Below the pieces are notes generated by a model. It worked only from the letters and a program-made list of their open reading frames with translations, made no database searches and had not been told where the DNA came from. The position numbers were made by a program, and so were the translations under genes. A DNA stretch of 64,000 bases from an uncultured bacterium (lineage in GTDB: Bacteria > DRYD01): the NCBI GenBank assembly GCA_937139605.1, contig CAKZQG010000037.1, positions 86,421 to 150,420 of the forward strand, written 5' to 3'. Positions 7,971-16,810 of this stretch are shown here, in pieces. How positions within the stretch are numbered: the first letter of the stretch is position 1; each line of letters starts with the position of its first letter.

Positions 7971-9342
7971 TCAAATATTTAGTTTTTTAAAATTTACTAT
8001 TATGTTAATTATTTTTTATTTTATTTTGTCTTTAGTTTTATTAGGAGTATCTTTTAGTGGTGTTTTTATTTTAGATAAAATCGGGATTATTTCATTATTG
8101 AAAAATTATTTTATTATCCCTGCTAATTTCAATTGGTTTAGTTATGTTCTTTATTCTTTAATTGGAATTTTATTTATATTAACTATTTTAATGGGGAGTG
8201 TTATAATACAGGTTTGGTGGGAAAGAAAATTCTCCGCTAAAATTCAAGGAAGAATGGGGCCCACTGTTGTTAATTTACCATTTTTACTTGATATAGGTAG
8301 TAAAAATATATATCTTGGTGGGTTGCTTCAACCTATTGCTGATGTAATTAAATTAATTCAAAAAGAGATTTTGATTCCAGAAACTTCTTATCCTCATTTG
8401 TTTTTATTATCTCCTATCTTGGCTTTTTCTACTGTTATGATTGTTTTTGGGGTAGTTCCTTTTAGTAGGGATTTTATTATGCTTAAAGATTTAAATATTG
8501 GATTGCTTTTTATATTTGCTATTTCTAGTTATATGGTGATTTCATTGGTACTAGCTTCTTGGGCTTCTAATAATAAGTACTCTTTATTAGGGGGGCTTAG
8601 AACCGTTGCTCAAATGCTTAGTTATGAAATCCCATTGCTGTTATCTTTCTTATCTGTTATTATTTTTGCTGGTAGTTTTGAAGTTGTTAAAATAATGGAA
8701 TTACAAGATAAAATTGGTTGGCTAATATTCTATCAGCCTTTGATGTTTATTATATTTTTATGGTCTATGGTAGCTGAAAATAATAGAGCTCCTTTTGATT
8801 TACCTGAAGCTGAAAGTGAATTGGTTGCTGGGTTTGTTACTGAATATTCTTCTATGGCTTTTGCTTTATTTTATTTAGCTGAATATGGGTATCTATTTTT
8901 TAATAGTATTATAATATCTATTTTATTTTTAGGGGGAGATTCTTTATTACCTGCTTCCTTATTAGCTGCTTTTTCTAATTATTTACCTAAGGAAATTTTT
9001 GAATTACTCTTAATTGCTAATACTAATGTTATATGGTTATTTCTTAAAGCTTTTGTAGTTTTAAGTTTAATAATGTTATTTAGATGGACTTATCCGAGAA
9101 TAAGGATGGATCATTTAATGAATTTGGCTTGGAAAGCTTTTATTCCTATTACTTTAATTAATATTATGTTCTCTTCTTTTGATTTGATTTTATCTTTAAG
9201 TTTATTTGGAGATAATTTTATATTACCTGTATTTAATTGGATTTTCTTTTTGGTTATTTTATATTTAACTGCTATTAAGAAGATTACTTTATCTTCTAAA
9301 TATAAAAATGTTCCAGTTTTTTATAAAAGATATAGTACTTAA
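7957..9342 (+). CDS. nuoH: NADH dehydrogenase-like complex I subunit NuoH
   Basis: NuoH (ND1) is the membrane subunit that forms the quinone-binding channel of complex I. Diagnostic segments are WWERKFSAKIQGRMGP, LLQPIADVIKLIQKE, and the acidic loop AENNRAPFDLPEAESELVAG. About eight or more membrane helices are visible. At 461 residues it is ~120 longer than typical NuoH; the extra length is an N-terminal helix pair (~1-60) and a C-terminal extension. The start lies inside the end of dxs (14-base overlap), preceded by AGGGGTGAG. Two unusual electron-transfer genes follow. nuoM and nuoN lie at 20.8-23.9 kb; nuoA-G, J, K and L are not in the window. Confidence 0.92.
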   Translation: MNPFNQIFSFLKFTIMLIIFYFILSLVLLGVSFSGVFILDKIGIISLLKNYFIIPANFNWFSYVLYSLIGILFILTILMGSVIIQVWWERKFSAKIQGRMGPTVVNLPFLLDIGSKNIYLGGLLQPIADVIKLIQKEILIPETSYPHLFLLSPILAFSTVMIVFGVVPFSRDFIMLKDLNIGLLFIFAISSYMVISLVLASWASNNKYSLLGGLRTVAQMLSYEIPLLLSFLSVIIFAGSFEVVKIMELQDKIGWLIFYQPLMFIIFLWSMVAENNRAPFDLPEAESELVAGFVTEYSSMAFALFYLAEYGYLFFNSIIISILFLGGDSLLPASLLAAFSNYLPKEIFELLLIANTNVIWLFLKAFVVLSLIMLFRWTYPRIRMDHLMNLAWKAFIPITLINIMFSSFDLILSLSLFGDNFILPVFNWIFFLVILYLTAIKKITLSSKYKNVPVFYKRYST

Positions 9343-9363
9343 AAGGGATTGAGGTGATTTATT

Positions 9364-11034
9364 ATGTTAGATAGTTTAAATTATTTAGCGGATTCATTAA
9401 GAAGATTAATAGATGGCTTAAAAATTACTTATAGATATTTTATAAAAGAACCAATTTATACTTATAATTATCCAATAAAGATAAAAGAAGTTTTTTCAAG
9501 GTGGAGAGGGAAGGTTAGAGTTAGAGCTTTTAATACTTTAGAAACTATTTATAATAGAAGTGAGAATATGTATAGATCTTTTAATTTGCCGCCTTGTGTA
9601 AGGGGTTGTCCTGCTAATGTTGATGCTAGGGGATATGTTGTACTTGCTGGGGAAGGTAAATTTATTGAAGCTTTAAATATAGAGAGAGCTCAAAATCCTA
9701 CTGCTATGTGTTTTGGAAATTTATGTACTGCCCCATGTGAAACTACTTGTAGTAGAGGTGTTCAAGATCATAAACCTATTGCTATTAGATTAATCAAAAA
9801 AGCTATTAGTGAATATAATTTGAAAGTTAAATTAGAAGATAAAGAAAGGTATAGTTTTACTATAGTTGGTAAAGAAAGTGGAAAGAGGATTGCTGTTATT
9901 GGTGCAGGGCCTGCAGGGATCGCTTGTGCTCATAGATTACTACGATATGGGCATAAAGTGGATTTATTTGAAAAATATGATTTTTGTGGGGGGTATCTTT
10001 ATTCTGGCGTGGCATTTTTTAGATTAGATAAAGATATTATGAATAAAGAATACGAAAATTTAATTACTTTCACTAAAAATGGTAGAATTTTTTATAATGC
10101 TTGTATTATATCTGATGAAGAAAAAGATAAATTTAAAGTAATTTCTTATAATGATATAAAAGATTTAAATGGTTCTATAAATTATTTAGATAAAAATAGT
10201 GGGATATTATTTAGTGAATTAGAGGAGAATTATGATGCGGTTGTTATTGCAGCCGGTGCTACTAAACCTAGAAAACTTAATCTAAAAAACTCAGATAAAG
10301 TGGAATTAATTCAAGCTGAATGGTTTCTAGAGGATTGGAATTTAGGTATAAGGAGTTATAAAATAGGGAAAAAAGTAGTAGTTATTGGTGGTGGGGGGAC
10401 GGGGATTGATGCTGCTAGAACATGTAAAAAAGTGTTTTCTGATGAGGTTATTATTGTAGATTTACTTCCTAGAGAAGATTTGCCTGTAGCTGAAGAAGAG
10501 AAAGTAGAAGCAGAGGAAGATGATAATATTAAGTTTATTTGTTCAGTTATGCCTACTGAAGTTGTTATTGATGAAAATAATAAAATAGTGGGTTTAAAAG
10601 TTGTAAAGTGTTTATGGGGCCCCTTAACTAGTAATGGTAGGAAAAAACTTATTAAAACTAATGATGAATTTGTTATTGAATGTGATACTATTATTTTAGC
10701 TGTATCAAGAGATATTTATATCCCCTTTGCTCCTAAAGATATTGTTGGGAGTAGAGGGGAAATAATTGTTGATGGTTTTGATGTTACTGCTTATGGTTTT
10801 GTTTATAAGTTTGGGCAGAGTTCAAGATCTAAGGTGTTTGCTGCAGGTGAAGCTTGTTATGGACCACAACCTGCAATTGTCGCTTTAGCTAGTGGAAATA
10901 GAACTGCCGAGAGAATTCATATGTATTTAACTAATGAATTACCTCCAGTTTTAGATTTTGAAGTCCAAAAGGTATTAGGGCCTTTAAATGTTCATAAAGT
11001 TTTAAGAAAATCAGAGGTTTTAAAAGTTGGTTAG
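9364..11034 (+). CDS. NuoI-N-terminus / GltD-like FAD-NAD(P)H oxidoreductase fusion
   Basis: Residues ~5-55 (LIDGLKITYRYFIKEP...YP...RWRGK) match the amphipathic membrane-contact N-terminus of NuoI. From residue ~75 the protein is a GltD/NfnB-type module. Cysteines at 78, 82, 116, 121, 125 and 129 lie in the Fer4_20-like domain that holds two [4Fe-4S] clusters in GltD. A first Rossmann motif VIGAGPAGIACA binds FAD. A second, VVIGGGGTGIDAA, binds NAD(P)H. The tail GEACYGPQPAIVALASGN is the GltD C-terminal FAD motif. It lies between nuoH and the ferredoxin half of NuoI. I infer that it feeds NAD(P)H electrons into a complex I that may lack NuoEFG. A free-standing glutamate synthase small subunit is less likely given its N-terminus and place. 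Confidence 0.8.
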   Translation: MLDSLNYLADSLRRLIDGLKITYRYFIKEPIYTYNYPIKIKEVFSRWRGKVRVRAFNTLETIYNRSENMYRSFNLPPCVRGCPANVDARGYVVLAGEGKFIEALNIERAQNPTAMCFGNLCTAPCETTCSRGVQDHKPIAIRLIKKAISEYNLKVKLEDKERYSFTIVGKESGKRIAVIGAGPAGIACAHRLLRYGHKVDLFEKYDFCGGYLYSGVAFFRLDKDIMNKEYENLITFTKNGRIFYNACIISDEEKDKFKVISYNDIKDLNGSINYLDKNSGILFSELEENYDAVVIAAGATKPRKLNLKNSDKVELIQAEWFLEDWNLGIRSYKIGKKVVVIGGGGTGIDAARTCKKVFSDEVIIVDLLPREDLPVAEEEKVEAEEDDNIKFICSVMPTEVVIDENNKIVGLKVVKCLWGPLTSNGRKKLIKTNDEFVIECDTIILAVSRDIYIPFAPKDIVGSRGEIIVDGFDVTAYGFVYKFGQSSRSKVFAAGEACYGPQPAIVALASGNRTAERIHMYLTNELPPVLDFEVQKVLGPLNVHKVLRKSEVLKVG

Positions 11035-11075
11035 TTTTTTTATTTTTTTATAGTTTATAAGAAGGGGGAATTATT

Positions 11076-11462
11076 ATGGCTAAATTGCCAGAATATGTTA
11101 AAAATAGTGTTATATTAGATGATTATGCTTTGGAAGATGGGATTAGATGCTTGAGTTGTGAAAGTGGGGTTTGTATTGCTTGTGGGTATTGTGCTATGAT
11201 TTGCCCTGTTAAAGCTATAAGAATGGAAGTTTTACAAGATGAATTGGGAAGAACTATTGTAAATAAATTTGAAATAAATGTAAGTGCTTGTATATTTTGT
11301 GGGTTATGTGAGCAAGTTTGTCCTACTAAGGTTATTGAAATGGAAAATACTTATGAGTTTGCTTTATACAATAATGTTGATGTTGTTAGGATGGATGAAT
11401 TCTTTGAATATGATGAAAAAAAAGCTTTCGACCAAAGATTAATTATTAATAAAAATAAATAA
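11076..11462 (+). CDS. NuoI-like 2x[4Fe-4S] ferredoxin subunit
   Basis: This 128-residue protein has two classical cluster motifs: Cys33-36-39-43 followed by Pro, and CIFCGLCEQVCP about 45 residues later. The sequence between and after them (FEINVSACIFCGLCEQVCPT, then a LYNNVDVVRM-like tail) follows NuoI, not clostridial ferredoxin. An extra CxxC (Cys25, Cys28) precedes the first cluster. It lacks the ~50-residue membrane-contact N-terminus of NuoI; that piece appears fused to the upstream gene. It would pass electrons from the GltD-like module towards the quinone site under NuoH. The ATG follows a strong AAGGGGG site. Confidence 0.85.
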   Translation: MAKLPEYVKNSVILDDYALEDGIRCLSCESGVCIACGYCAMICPVKAIRMEVLQDELGRTIVNKFEINVSACIFCGLCEQVCPTKVIEMENTYEFALYNNVDVVRMDEFFEYDEKKAFDQRLIINKNK

Positions 11463-11500
11463 ATTAAAATTAAATTTTGAAATTATAAATAAAAATTTAT

Positions 11501-12238
11501 ATGACTAGAAAAAAAATAAAGAATAATAATATAGCTAATAATAATCAGGAAAAGGAAAATATATTAATTCAAGTTAATAGTGATTTTTTTGAAGAGAAGA
11601 AATTAGAAAAATTAAGAGATGAAGAATTAGTAGAGTTATACAAAAAAGGTATTAAGGAAGCTTTAGATATTTTAATTAAGAGATATAAGAATGTAATATT
11701 ATCTAAGACTTTATTATTTTATATACCTTATGGGGAAGAGAAAGAGGATCTTTTACAGGAAGCTTATTTAGGTTTTTTAAGTGCTATAAGGGATTTTAAT
11801 AAAGATAAAGGAAGTTTTTATTCTTTTGCTAATGTTTGTATTCAAAGACATATTTATACTTTTATTAAATCATTAACTAGAAACAAACATAGGATTTTAA
11901 AAGGTGCGGTATCTTTAGAAGCTACTTTAACAAAAGATCAGGAATCTGCTGAAAGAAAATTAGAGGAATACTTAACTCATTCTAAAATATCTTCTAACAT
12001 CCCTTCTATGATTAGTTATTTACCTTCTGATGAAATTGCTTCTATTAATTTAGATTTTAAAGATAAACGAGAAAAGATATTTAAAAAATTATCTCCTATT
12101 GAGAAGGAAATTTTAAAGTATAGGACATTAGGTTATTCTTATAAAGAAATTGCTTCTAAAATTGGGAAAAGTATTAAATCAGTTGATAATACACTACAGC
12201 GTATTAAAAAGAAAGTTAAAATGATATTACAAGATTAA
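11501..12238 (+). CDS. RNA polymerase sigma factor, SigH-like
   Basis: This 245-residue sigma-70 family factor has region 2 at ~35-125, with the -10 recognition helix (EDLLQEAYLGFLSAIRDFNKDKG...FYSFANVCIQRHI) and TRNKHR, very like Bacillus SigH (Spo0H). Region 4 at ~190-240 (LSPIEKEILKYRTLGYSYKEIASKIGKS) is the helix-turn-helix for the -35 element. The charged, Asn-rich first ~30 residues are an extension. No Shine-Dalgarno is visible before the ATG at 11501. The SpoIID-domain gene follows 23 bases downstream and could be in the same unit. Confidence 0.87.
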   Translation: MTRKKIKNNNIANNNQEKENILIQVNSDFFEEKKLEKLRDEELVELYKKGIKEALDILIKRYKNVILSKTLLFYIPYGEEKEDLLQEAYLGFLSAIRDFNKDKGSFYSFANVCIQRHIYTFIKSLTRNKHRILKGAVSLEATLTKDQESAERKLEEYLTHSKISSNIPSMISYLPSDEIASINLDFKDKREKIFKKLSPIEKEILKYRTLGYSYKEIASKIGKSIKSVDNTLQRIKKKVKMILQD

Positions 12239-12261
12239 AGTATTAAAGTATTAAAGTATTT

Positions 12262-13500
12262 ATGTACAGAGTATTTTTTAGATATATTTTTCTTATCTTA
12301 GGTTTTCTTATTTTTTATATAAATTTTTCTTATTCTTATAATTTTTATAGAAATAATTTTGCTTCATTACTTAATAAAGAAAATTATGAAGTTATTAGAG
12401 TTTTAATAGACAGTGGATATATTCAAAGTAAATTAGATTTTAGAGGTAATAATATAAGTTTAAGATATACTTTAAAGAATTATCCTTCTATTTATCAAGG
12501 AGCTAATAGTTTATTCAATTTTTTGTCAATAATTTATAATCCTCCCTTTTTGGATTACTATTATGCTCAAAATAAGTATTCTATTAATTTAAATGATTTA
12601 AATGATATTTTAATTTTATCGGATGATTTTGTTGAGTATAAAAATAGGAAATATAAAGGGATTATGAGAGTAATATTTAAATATGAAAAGTATTATGTTA
12701 TTAATTATGTAGAATTGGAAGATTATTTAAAGAGTGTAGTACCGAGTGAGATGCCATATACTTGGAATATAGAAGCCTTAAAAGCGCAAGCTATTGCTGC
12801 TAGAACTTATGCTATTAAAATGATGATTAATAGAAGAACTAAGGGGGAATTTTTTGATGTATATTCTACTGTATTAGATCAAGCATATTATGGAATTGAT
12901 TATGAAAAGAGTACTACTAATTTAGCAGTTGATTCTACCAAGGGTATGGTTTTAGTTTTTAATAACGACCTTATTTGGGCTTTATATCATTCTAATTGTG
13001 GGGGGTATACTATTAGTGGATATTTACCTTTTAATAAGAGGGTTTCTAAGGATGATTATTATTTATCTTCTGTTAAATGTATTTATCAAGGAAATAACTG
13101 GGTTTCTAAGATTAGTTTATATGAAATTAAAAATATATTAAAAAGATATACTAAAAATGAAGTTTATTCAATTAATTCTATTTCAGTTAATTCTTTTAAG
13201 ACTACATTTATTTATCAAACAGTTAATAATACTTTTTGTAATTATAGTATATATAATTGGGATTTAAGGAAAGCTTTAAATTATAAAATAAAAAGTCCTT
13301 TTATAGATAAAGTTAAAATGGAAGGAGATTGGATTGTTTTTGAAGGTAGAGGTAGTGGGCATGGGGTTGGATTATGTCAATATGGTGCAAATTATATGGC
13401 TAAAAATGGATATACCTATGTTCAAATATTATCTCATTATTATCCTAATACTGAAATAATTTCTATTTCTGATTATTTTTCTAAACTTTTAAAAAGATAA
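12262..13500 (+). CDS. SpoIID/LytB-domain protein, secreted or membrane-anchored
   Basis: This 412-residue protein has an N-terminal membrane segment (~5-25), a variable region, and a SpoIID domain with the signature VELEDYLKSVVPSEMP...EALKAQAIAARTYAI. The C-terminal GRGSGHGVGLCQYGA segment is also typical. In Bacillus, SpoIID is a lytic transglycosylase acting on denuded glycan strands; related proteins occur in many non-sporulating diderms such as cyanobacteria, where they probably remodel peptidoglycan. The region before the start has three direct copies of ATTAAAGT (12238-12261) and no ribosome binding site. It does not by itself imply sporulation. Confidence 0.85.
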   Translation: MYRVFFRYIFLILGFLIFYINFSYSYNFYRNNFASLLNKENYEVIRVLIDSGYIQSKLDFRGNNISLRYTLKNYPSIYQGANSLFNFLSIIYNPPFLDYYYAQNKYSINLNDLNDILILSDDFVEYKNRKYKGIMRVIFKYEKYYVINYVELEDYLKSVVPSEMPYTWNIEALKAQAIAARTYAIKMMINRRTKGEFFDVYSTVLDQAYYGIDYEKSTTNLAVDSTKGMVLVFNNDLIWALYHSNCGGYTISGYLPFNKRVSKDDYYLSSVKCIYQGNNWVSKISLYEIKNILKRYTKNEVYSINSISVNSFKTTFIYQTVNNTFCNYSIYNWDLRKALNYKIKSPFIDKVKMEGDWIVFEGRGSGHGVGLCQYGANYMAKNGYTYVQILSHYYPNTEIISISDYFSKLLKR

Positions 13501-13522
13501 GAAATATAATATTTAATAGGTT

Positions 13523-14062
13523 ATGAAGTATAAATTCGAAGAAATAATTTCTAAGGAAGAAATAGAAAAAGGAGTGGATTATATTGCTAATAATTTAAAT
13601 AATTTCTTAGATGAAAATTATTCCAATTCTAAAGATAATTGGTATTTTATAACGATAATGAAGGAAGGGATCCCTTTTAGTGTTGATTTAGCTAAAAAAA
13701 TTAAACATAATTTAGTATTTGATTATATATTTTTAGAAAAGGTTTTTGAGTATAATACTGTTAAGGAATTAGCTATAAAAAAGGATGTTTTTTTACCTGT
13801 TAATAATAAAAATGTTATAGTTTGTGCTACTGTTATTTATACGGGTTATGAAGTTAATTTTATAAAAGAAGCACTTAAAATTAGAGGTGCTAAATCTATT
13901 TTTATTGTTAGTTTGATACTAAAAAAATCATCTAATACTATAATTAAGCCTGATTTTTATTATTTTGATATTGAAGGTAGTGACTTTTTAGTAGGTTATG
14001 GATTAGGATATAATGAAAAACATAGGAACCTTAATTCAATTTATAAACTGTTTTTTAGTTAA
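13523..14062 (+). CDS. Hypoxanthine phosphoribosyltransferase-like, active site degenerate
   Basis: The fold and many landmarks are those of Hpt: the N-terminal helix (EIISKEEIEKGVDYIA), a central strand TIMKEGIPFSVDLA, and the C-terminal LVGYGLGYNEKHRNL. The PRPP-binding loop, normally VEDIIDTG, reads VCATVIYTG with Ala102, Thr103 and Tyr106 in place of the two acidic residues and the catalytic Asp. The GYGLDYNE motif has Gly in place of the Mg-binding Asp. These losses make normal transferase activity unlikely, so it may be a regulatory or structural paralogue, or binding may differ. Start ATG 13523, no clear ribosome binding site. Confidence 0.75.
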   Translation: MKYKFEEIISKEEIEKGVDYIANNLNNFLDENYSNSKDNWYFITIMKEGIPFSVDLAKKIKHNLVFDYIFLEKVFEYNTVKELAIKKDVFLPVNNKNVIVCATVIYTGYEVNFIKEALKIRGAKSIFIVSLILKKSSNTIIKPDFYYFDIEGSDFLVGYGLGYNEKHRNLNSIYKLFFS

Positions 14063-14122
14063 TTAATTTTAGAAAGGATTATTTCTTTTATTAATGAATA
14101 TTTAAATTAGAATTAAATAGAT

Positions 14123-14521
14123 ATGTTAATAGAGATAAAAATTAATACGAAATTAAGAGAAGATTTATTAGATATAACTAATTTAGTATTAGAAAAAATA
14201 GAGGGAACTGGTATTAAGAGTGGATTAGCTATTATTTTTGTTCCTCATACCACTGCTGCTATTCTTATAAATGAGAATGCAGATCCTATGGTAAAAAAGG
14301 ATATCTTGGAATATTATAAAAGGAATGTCCCTTTAGATTATAGTTATCATCATTTAGAGGGGAACTCTGATGCTCATATAAAATCGACTTTGATTGGGAA
14401 TAGTTTAACTCTTATTATTGAAAATTCCAGGGTATTATTAGGTTCATGGCAGGGGATATTTTTTTGCGAGTTTGATGGGCCTAGAACTAGAAAAATTTAT
14501 ATAAAAATAATTCAGGGATAG
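14123..14521 (+). CDS. yjbQ: YjbQ family protein (UPF0047)
   Basis: This 132-residue single-domain protein matches the YjbQ/UPF0047 family from end to end: FVPHTTAAILINENADP, the central HHLEGNSDAHIKSTLIG, and LGSWQGIFFCEFDGPRTRK. The conserved histidines and Glu/Asp cluster in the middle form the metal/phosphate site. The E. coli and Thermotoga proteins have weak thiamine-phosphate synthase activity, but the natural role is not settled. It ends TAG and the HEPN gene starts 9 bases on, so they are probably co-translated. Confidence 0.9.
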   Translation: MLIEIKINTKLREDLLDITNLVLEKIEGTGIKSGLAIIFVPHTTAAILINENADPMVKKDILEYYKRNVPLDYSYHHLEGNSDAHIKSTLIGNSLTLIIENSRVLLGSWQGIFFCEFDGPRTRKIYIKIIQG

Positions 14522-14530
14522 GTGATTTCG

Positions 14531-14947
14531 GTGAAAGATAAAAAATTTAAAAGTAAATCTAAAGAAGCTTATTTTGCATGGTATGAACAAGGATTAAGGG
14601 ATTTGGAAGTGGCTGATTTTTGTTATAATAATGAGTATTATGAGTGGGCATGCTTTTGTTATCAAGAAGCTACTGTTAAAATCCTTAAAGCCTTATTAAA
14701 AAAAAATAATTTGGAATCCTTTAGGCATTCTGCTTTTAGCTTACTTGAAGAATTATCTAAAAAATTACCTATTGATAAAGAATTATTTAATTTAAGTATA
14801 GAATTAGATAAGCATTATATTATGTCAAGATATCCGGGAGCTAATATGCTACAACCTCCGTTTAAAGTATATAAAAAAGAAATGGCCCAAAACGCTAAAA
14901 TTATTGCTAATAAAATTATAGATTTTGCTAAAAATCATTTAATATAA
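14531..14947 (+). CDS. HEPN domain protein
   Basis: This ~138-residue helical protein has the HEPN pattern: YFAWYEQGLRDLEVADFCYNNEYYEWACFCYQEATVKILKALL, then a C-terminal RYPGA segment in the position of the RxxxxH region. HEPN proteins often pair with MNT nucleotidyltransferases as toxin-antitoxin modules. No MNT gene is adjacent, and the canonical R-x4-6-H motif is not clear, so an RNase role is doubtful. I place the start at GTG 14531 because TAGGTGAT just upstream resembles a ribosome binding site; GTG 14522 is in frame and possible. Confidence 0.75.
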   Translation: MKDKKFKSKSKEAYFAWYEQGLRDLEVADFCYNNEYYEWACFCYQEATVKILKALLKKNNLESFRHSAFSLLEELSKKLPIDKELFNLSIELDKHYIMSRYPGANMLQPPFKVYKKEMAQNAKIIANKIIDFAKNHLI

Positions 14948-15112
14948 TTAAAATAAATCAATTGAGAATTCCAATTAGTGATAGTAAAGAGTAGCGAAAA
15001 TATATGTAAGATAAAGTTGTATAAAAACTAATATTTGGCTATTGATTTTAATCGGTAGTTCTTTTGCTTTTTTGTTTATTTACCTGCTATTTGGGAAAGG
15101 AGTGAATTAATA

Positions 15113-16807
15113 ATTTTATTCTCTAGATACTCTAAATATTTAAATAGTTATCTTTTATTTAATTTAATTTTTTGGGGTATAGTTTTTTTATTTTTAATAA
15201 AAGGGATTAACTTAATTTATTTTACTTATCCTGACGAAAGTAGGAATGCCTTTGCTTCTTATTATATGATTCTAAAAAATAATTTATATAATTGGGTTGT
15301 ACCATATTATAATGGAAGTATAAGGTATGATAAACCTGCTTTAATTTATTATTTAGCTAATATATTTTATTTGTTTTTAAGTAATTTTAATGTTAGTATT
15401 GAGGTTTGTTATAGATTGATTTCTGTTTTTTCTATGTTTTTTTCTGCTGTTATTGTTTTTAAGTTTGCTAAAATCTTATTTGAAAATATTTATTATAGGT
15501 ATTTAAGTGTGGTTATATTTATATCGTTTGTTAATATTTTTATTGAATCTAAGGCGTTTGTACCTGAACCTTTATTCACTTTCTTTATTTTAGCTTCCTT
15601 TTATTCTTTTTTTAGGTTTTATAGTACTCAAAATTATTTTTATTTAAATTGGTTTTTAATTTTTTTAGGGTTAGCTAATTTTACTAAAGGGGTTGTTTCT
15701 TATATTATAATTTTAAGCCCTATTTTAATTTTTTTACTTTACAATAAATATAGTCTAAAAAAAATATTTTACATTTTTTTTAATAGGAATGTTATTTTAG
15801 GTTGGATTTTTCATTTTATTTTGGGATATACTTGGTTTATTTTAGTTTATCTATTTACTAACGGAGAATTTATTAAGAATTTCTTTTTTGTTCATAACTT
15901 TGGTAGATTTACTGGAACTTCCAAAATGCATTTAACCCCTTTTTATTTTTATATTATTGTCATTTTTCTAAATATTATTCCCATTTGGGAGTTGGTTTCT
16001 TTGATTTCTGCTAATTTAAATAAAATAAAATTTAAAAATTATTTCCAAAACTTTTTATATGTTTATTTGTTTTTTATTTTTATTTTTGTTTTGTTATTTT
16101 ATAGTTTGTCTAAAGGGAAGGTACATCATTATATTATGCCTGTGTTTTTACCACTTGCTTTGTTTTTTACTTCTTTTATTAAAGAATTATTACAAAATGA
16201 TTTTAAACTAAATTTAGGTATCTTTTTTGTTTTTTCTGTTTCATTTTCTATTATTTTTTTTATTTTGGATTTTAGTTTAAATAATATTAATTTCCTTAAT
16301 AAGGACAAAGTTATTTTCAATTTAATTTCTCTTAATTTATTCTTTAGTTTTTTTATTATTTTTATTTTAAGTTTTTATTTTTTAAAAGCTTATAGGGTTT
16401 TTATATTATTTGCTTTTACTTTTATTAAAGTTATTTTGTTTTATTATTATCTTTTAAATGGTATAAATTTAAAAGAATTAAGTAAAGAGTTTATGGAGAT
16501 AGTTTATGTTAGTAAGAAAGATGAAGCTGAAATAGTTACTATAGGGGATATTGCTGCTGTTAGCTTTTATAACCTTTATTTAAATAAATCTGAAAAAACT
16601 ATTTCTTTGGATATTTATAATTATCAAGATTATGATAAAATTTTGGATAATTTTAATAAAAATCAATATATTGTTTTTTTAAAAGGAAAATACTTAAGGG
16701 ATTTTGAAAAAGCTATTGGTAATAATTATCAAATAATAGAAATAAAAAAGGTATTTGTAGTTCAAAGTGAAATCTTAATGATAAGGATAATTAAATTAGC
16801 AAGATAG
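15113..16807 (+). CDS. GT39/ArnT-like membrane glycosyltransferase with ATT start
   Basis: This protein of about 564 residues has 11-13 membrane helices and resembles dolichol-phosphate-mannosyltransferase/ArnT enzymes, which move sugars from lipid-linked donors on the periplasmic side. The first loop carries the family acidic motif TYPDESRNAFAS. That motif lies upstream of the first ATG (15266). The frame is open back to a TAG at 15056, with no ATG, GTG or TTG in frame. AGGAG at 15098-15102 puts the start at ATT 15113 (10 bases) or ATA 15110 (7 bases). A C-terminal soluble domain (~430-564) is present. The nucleotidyltransferase follows 3 bases later. Confidence 0.75.
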   Translation: MLFSRYSKYLNSYLLFNLIFWGIVFLFLIKGINLIYFTYPDESRNAFASYYMILKNNLYNWVVPYYNGSIRYDKPALIYYLANIFYLFLSNFNVSIEVCYRLISVFSMFFSAVIVFKFAKILFENIYYRYLSVVIFISFVNIFIESKAFVPEPLFTFFILASFYSFFRFYSTQNYFYLNWFLIFLGLANFTKGVVSYIIILSPILIFLLYNKYSLKKIFYIFFNRNVILGWIFHFILGYTWFILVYLFTNGEFIKNFFFVHNFGRFTGTSKMHLTPFYFYIIVIFLNIIPIWELVSLISANLNKIKFKNYFQNFLYVYLFFIFIFVLLFYSLSKGKVHHYIMPVFLPLALFFTSFIKELLQNDFKLNLGIFFVFSVSFSIIFFILDFSLNNINFLNKDKVIFNLISLNLFFSFFIIFILSFYFLKAYRVFILFAFTFIKVILFYYYLLNGINLKELSKEFMEIVYVSKKDEAEIVTIGDIAAVSFYNLYLNKSEKTISLDIYNYQDYDKILDNFNKNQYIVFLKGKYLRDFEKAIGNNYQIIEIKKVFVVQSEILMIRIIKLAR

Positions 16808-16810
16808 TTT

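Noticed and set aside
14948..15095. Riboswitch or T-box leader before the GT39 gene
   Set aside because: No conserved T-box, terminator pair or known riboswitch core could be found.
15026..15110. Micro-ORF with a membrane helix (LILIGSSFAFLFIYLLFGKGVN) before the GT39 gene
   Set aside because: It has no ATG or ribosome binding site, and the only start is a TTG; it may just be out-of-frame reading of a T-rich region.
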